NCBI GenBank assembly: GCA_910584245.1
Contig: CAJTZF010000013.1
Coordinates: 10,990-74,989, forward strand
Reading direction: 5' to 3'
Source of the DNA: an uncultured Eubacterium sp.
Lineage (GTDB): Bacteria; Bacillota; Clostridia; Lachnospirales; Lachnospiraceae
Length of the DNA: 64,000 nucleotides
Position numbers and translations under genes: made by a program. Positions 61,344 to 64,000 of the stretch are shown here, piece by piece (position 1 is the stretch's first letter; every line of letters begins with the position of its first letter). The notes beneath the pieces are model-generated. The model did no database searches, was not told where the DNA came from, and saw only the letters and a list, made by a program, of their open reading frames with translations.

Positions 61344-63347
61344 TTATAGATGTTGGAGCTGGGTAACATCTGAAAAGGGCTGGGTGCACGTGTGCTCCCG
61401 GCACAGATAATACTGCGTTCCCGATTCGGGCACTGGATATTCCTTCGTATGGGGCGCCGCCTCTGACAGCAGTTCTGCATTTCCCGGATGTTTATAAACA
61501 GCCGCAAGATTGTTTCCCGCGTTTTTCCGGGCGACCTCCAGAAAATCGTCCGGCGCCGCTTCCTTTGCCGATACACAGACGAGCTTGGCGCCCTGGTTCA
61601 TAATCTGATGGAATACCAACAGGGAGTAGCTGTACCCGGAAGGATCGGGGCCAATTTCAGCCGCTAAAAAATCCATTTGCTGATCCAGCAACCGAAGCCA
61701 TCTCTCCTCTCCCGTCAGACGCGACAGCCAGAGCAGTACATGGGCAGCCACCGAGTTTCCGGACGGCACCGCCGCGTCATACGCCTGCCTGGGCCGGTAA
61801 ATAAGCTCCTCATCGTCACTTCCGTAAAAATAAAATCCACCCTCGTCCATATTCCAAAATAAGCGGACCATCTCATCCGCCAGTTTGGTTGCCTTCAGCA
61901 AATAAGCCGCCTCAAATGTCGTTTCATATAAATGTATGAGCGCTAGTCCGAGATACGCATAATCTTCCAGATTCCCCAAAAATGCGCATTCCCCATCCCG
62001 GTATCTCACCATAAGCCTGTGATCCCCATTGTAAAGATGATCCTCTATAAATTGTTCCGCTCTCCGCGCCATCTCAATAAACCGGGCGTTCCCGAACAAA
62101 AACCCCGCTTTTGCACACGCCGATATCATCATGGCGTTCCACGATGTCAATATTTTATCGTCCCTGTGCAGCTCCATACGTTGTCTGCGGTATTCATATA
62201 CCTTGCCGCAGATCTCCCCGTTTCTTTCCCGCGTGCGTTCATACTTCGGATTATCCAAAAGATTTGGTATATTCCTCCCCTCAAAATTTCCATCCTCTGT
62301 TATGCCAAACCAACGGCAGAACGCCTCTGCATCCGGCCCGAGAATTTCCTCTATTTCACCTTTTTTAAATAAATAATAGCTCCCCTCTTCCCCCCTGCTA
62401 TCGGCGTCCTGCCCACAATAAAACCCGCCCTCTGGGCTCAGAAGTTCACGCTCTGCGTAATCCAGAACCCGGCACACGACCTCCCGGTAAAATGGTTTTT
62501 GTGTAATGGCATACGCCTGGGTATATAACTGCGCCAGCAGGGCATTATCATAAAGCATTTTCTCAAAATGGGGAACAAGCCATCTGTCATCCGTGGAATA
62601 CCTTGAAAACCCGCCGCCAATCTGGTCAAACATGCCTCCCCTCGCCATATATTCCAGCGTTTTTTCTGTCATTGCCATACAATCCCTGTGTCCGCGGGCC
62701 GAACCGTATTCCAGCAAAAACATAAGATTATGCGGCGCTGGAAATTTAGGGGCATGCCCAAATCCTCCAAATCGCTTGTCAAAACGTTCCCGGAAAATTT
62801 CTACTCCCTGTTCCATCAAAGTTTCCGGCTCCTGCCTTCCCCCCGTCTCATTCCTCTGATTCATAATCTCCACCAGATCTTCCCCCGTCTGGATAAGCCG
62901 GTTGCGGTCACTTGCCCAAATCTCCTCTGTCTTTTCCAATAGATCCATCAATCCAGGCATGCCATAGCGCGACCGCTTAGGAAAATATGTTCCCGCAAAA
63001 AAAGGCTTTTTATCCGGCGTCATAAGAACCGTCATCGGCCAGCCGCCTCCTCCGGTCAGCGCCTGACACACGGTCATATACACCGTATCCACATCCGGAC
63101 GCTCCTCCCGGTCCACCTTGACCGGCACGAAGCTCCGGTTCAGTAATTCAGCCACCTCGGTATCCTCAAAAGATTCATGCGCCATGACATGGCACCAGTG
63201 GCAGGTCGAATAGCCGATACTTAAAAATACCGGCTTCTGCTCCCTCAATGCCTTCCCAAACGCCTCTTCCCCCCAGGGGTACCAGTCCACAGGATTTTCC
63301 CTATGCTGTATCAAATAGGGTGATTTTTCGTCTTTTAAATGATTCAT
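61344..63347 (-). CDS. YyaL-like thioredoxin-domain protein (DUF255, SPATA20 type)
   Basis: About 667 residues. N-terminal thioredoxin-fold domain (about 1-160) with CHWCHVMAHESF, preceded by EKSPYLIQHRENPVDWYPWG, the hallmark of the family; then an alpha/alpha-barrel of the N-acylglucosamine 2-epimerase type (about 200-600, with GGFGHAPKFPAPHNL, DAVPSGNSVA-like VPSGNSVAAHVL). The function is unproven: a redox chaperone or sugar-related role has been suggested. The ATG at 63347 has GGAG 6 nt upstream. It is followed by a small membrane protein gene. Confidence 0.9.
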   Translation of the reverse strand: MNHLKDEKSPYLIQHRENPVDWYPWGEEAFGKALREQKPVFLSIGYSTCHWCHVMAHESFEDTEVAELLNRSFVPVKVDREERPDVDTVYMTVCQALTGGGGWPMTVLMTPDKKPFFAGTYFPKRSRYGMPGLMDLLEKTEEIWASDRNRLIQTGEDLVEIMNQRNETGGRQEPETLMEQGVEIFRERFDKRFGGFGHAPKFPAPHNLMFLLEYGSARGHRDCMAMTEKTLEYMARGGMFDQIGGGFSRYSTDDRWLVPHFEKMLYDNALLAQLYTQAYAITQKPFYREVVCRVLDYAERELLSPEGGFYCGQDADSRGEEGSYYLFKKGEIEEILGPDAEAFCRWFGITEDGNFEGRNIPNLLDNPKYERTRERNGEICGKVYEYRRQRMELHRDDKILTSWNAMMISACAKAGFLFGNARFIEMARRAEQFIEDHLYNGDHRLMVRYRDGECAFLGNLEDYAYLGLALIHLYETTFEAAYLLKATKLADEMVRLFWNMDEGGFYFYGSDDEELIYRPRQAYDAAVPSGNSVAAHVLLWLSRLTGEERWLRLLDQQMDFLAAEIGPDPSGYSYSLLVFHQIMNQGAKLVCVSAKEAAPDDFLEVARKNAGNNLAAVYKHPGNAELLSEAAPHTKEYPVPESGTQYYLCREHTCTQPFSDVTQLQHL

Positions 63348-63425
63348 ATAATTCTCCAAACTTTCTAAATACTATATTTTTTATTATTTTTAACAATTTG
63401 AAGAACTACTATACAATATGAAAAA

Positions 63426-63448
63426 GGGGCCAAAAAAATTTTGGCCCC
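63426..63448 (-). terminator. Terminator of the partial surface protein gene
   Basis: A perfect 10-bp stem (63426-63435 with 63439-63448) is followed on the minus strand by TTTTTC. It lies about 34 nt past the stop codon. Confidence 0.92.
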
Positions 63449-63481
63449 AACAGATACTTGAACCGTTTCTCTCGTACCCCG

Positions 63482-64000
63482 TTATTTTTTCATACCATTT
63501 TTGATCCACTTTTTGTAAGCCTTCGCTTTCGATTTCGGTACTTTTATCTTTACCTTCGGTGCCAGTCCACGAAAGGCCTTTTTGGCAATACTCTTTATAT
63601 TCGTCGATTTAATATTAAGCGTTCTTACTTTTTTACAACCCTTAAATGCATTTTTCTGGATTGACGTAACTACAAATAAAATTCCATTCCTGCGAATCTT
63701 ATTTGCAATCGTGACTGTCTTTGGCTTTTTCGATTTCACTCCAATGACCGCCAGTTCTCCTTTTTCCCCTTTGATTTTCGACACCTTATATTTTACATTT
63801 CCTGAGAGAATAATATCGCCTTTTGAAATTTCATCTTCCTCCCCATCGGACGGCGGCTGCACCGTGAACGGTTGAACGGTGGGCGCCGGATTCAGGCTAA
63901 ACGTCGGTATCCACGGATTCTGCCCCGCATTTGCTGGCGTTTGTAACGGACGTTCGCTTGGATTTGACGACTCCTCTGGCTTTGGTGTCTCTTCTGCTCC
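63482..64000 (-). CDS. Surface protein with leucine-rich-repeat-like C-terminus (partial, continues beyond the window)
   Basis: The frame is open from 64000 to the stop at 63482, so the 5' end lies outside. Visible are a Pro/Thr/Ser/Glu-rich linker (first about 55 residues) and then a BspA-type leucine-rich repeat unit (FKGCKKVRTLNIKSTNIKSI, AFRGLAPKVKIKVP) ending in a Lys-rich tail (KAYKKWIKNGMKK). This is the usual C-terminus of Lachnospiraceae surface LRR_5 proteins. Function likely adhesion or cell-surface binding; no catalytic part is seen here. Confidence 0.75.
   Translation of the reverse strand, partial: GAEETPKPEESSNPSERPLQTPANAGQNPWIPTFSLNPAPTVQPFTVQPPSDGEEDEISKGDIILSGNVKYKVSKIKGEKGELAVIGVKSKKPKTVTIANKIRRNGILFVVTSIQKNAFKGCKKVRTLNIKSTNIKSIAKKAFRGLAPKVKIKVPKSKAKAYKKWIKNGMKK

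Overview
The window looks like chromosome of an anaerobic, low-to-mid GC Gram-positive of the class Clostridia, most likely family Lachnospiraceae. This rests on gene content and style: N-terminal bacterial Ig-like (BIG2) modules with Pro/Thr linkers on secreted enzymes, a long-form HPF, PTS HPr/EI, an archaeal-type phosphoglycerate mutase between hom and lysC, clostridial ribosomal operon order (rpmG-secE-nusG-rplK-rplA-rplJ-rplL), strong GGAGG ribosome binding sites and sigma-A promoters. The species cannot be named from sequence alone.

Layout. 0-10 kb: secreted CotH-type protein, L,D-transpeptidase, GH2 beta-galactosidase, a hybrid PAS histidine kinase and an auxin-efflux-family transporter. 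10.9-18.7 kb: tRNA-Trp, metF and a purine cluster (purA; purC-purF-purB behind a degenerate GH3 lipoprotein). 18.8-23.3 kb: a visibly AT-rich accessory stretch with a small Cys/Gly-rich protein, an AgrC-like kinase, two LytTR response regulators that are both frameshifted in the receiver domain, a gene fragment and small secreted proteins. 23.3-28.2 kb: a BceAB/SalXY-like ABC module with its own two-component system and a predicted regulator site. 28.2-30.2 kb: a two-gene Septu-type antiphage system (ptuA-ptuB). 30.2-33.9 kb: a pair of ABC exporter half-transporters. 34-41 kb: small ORF, aroC, a CheX-like/CheY pair, ptsH-ptsI and a GH10 xylanase. 40.9-49.7 kb: a tightly spaced co-directional run secA-prfB-cheW-hom-apgM-lysC preceded by hpf. 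49.7-50.3 kb: a noncoding region holding a DnaA-box cluster and a large folded RNA candidate upstream of hpf that matches the position and character of the raiA RNA motif. 50.3-57.3 kb: methyltransferase, GH36 alpha-galactosidase, C39-like peptidase and a two-component operon. 57.4-61 kb: the ribosomal/secE-nusG operon with an L10 leader. 61-64 kb: a small membrane protein, a YyaL-like thioredoxin-fold protein and the 3' end of a surface protein.

How it fits together. Carbohydrate use (beta- and alpha-galactosidase, xylanase, PTS general components) is mixed with core biosynthesis (purines, chorismate, aspartate-family amino acids, folate C1) and translation/secretion genes. The accessory block 18.8-33.9 kb is signalling, export and defence: two agr-like regulators that have decayed or use frameshifting, a peptide-sensing/detoxifying ABC system, Septu and exporters. 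The most interesting unexplained signals are the folded RNA near 50.2 kb with adjacent DnaA boxes, the slippery heptamer in the first LytTR regulator, a four-way-junction-like terminator at 4.6 kb, a hairpin placed between the Shine-Dalgarno and start codon of the xylanase gene, an HPr lacking the regulatory serine, and a GH3 protein that has lost its catalytic motifs.
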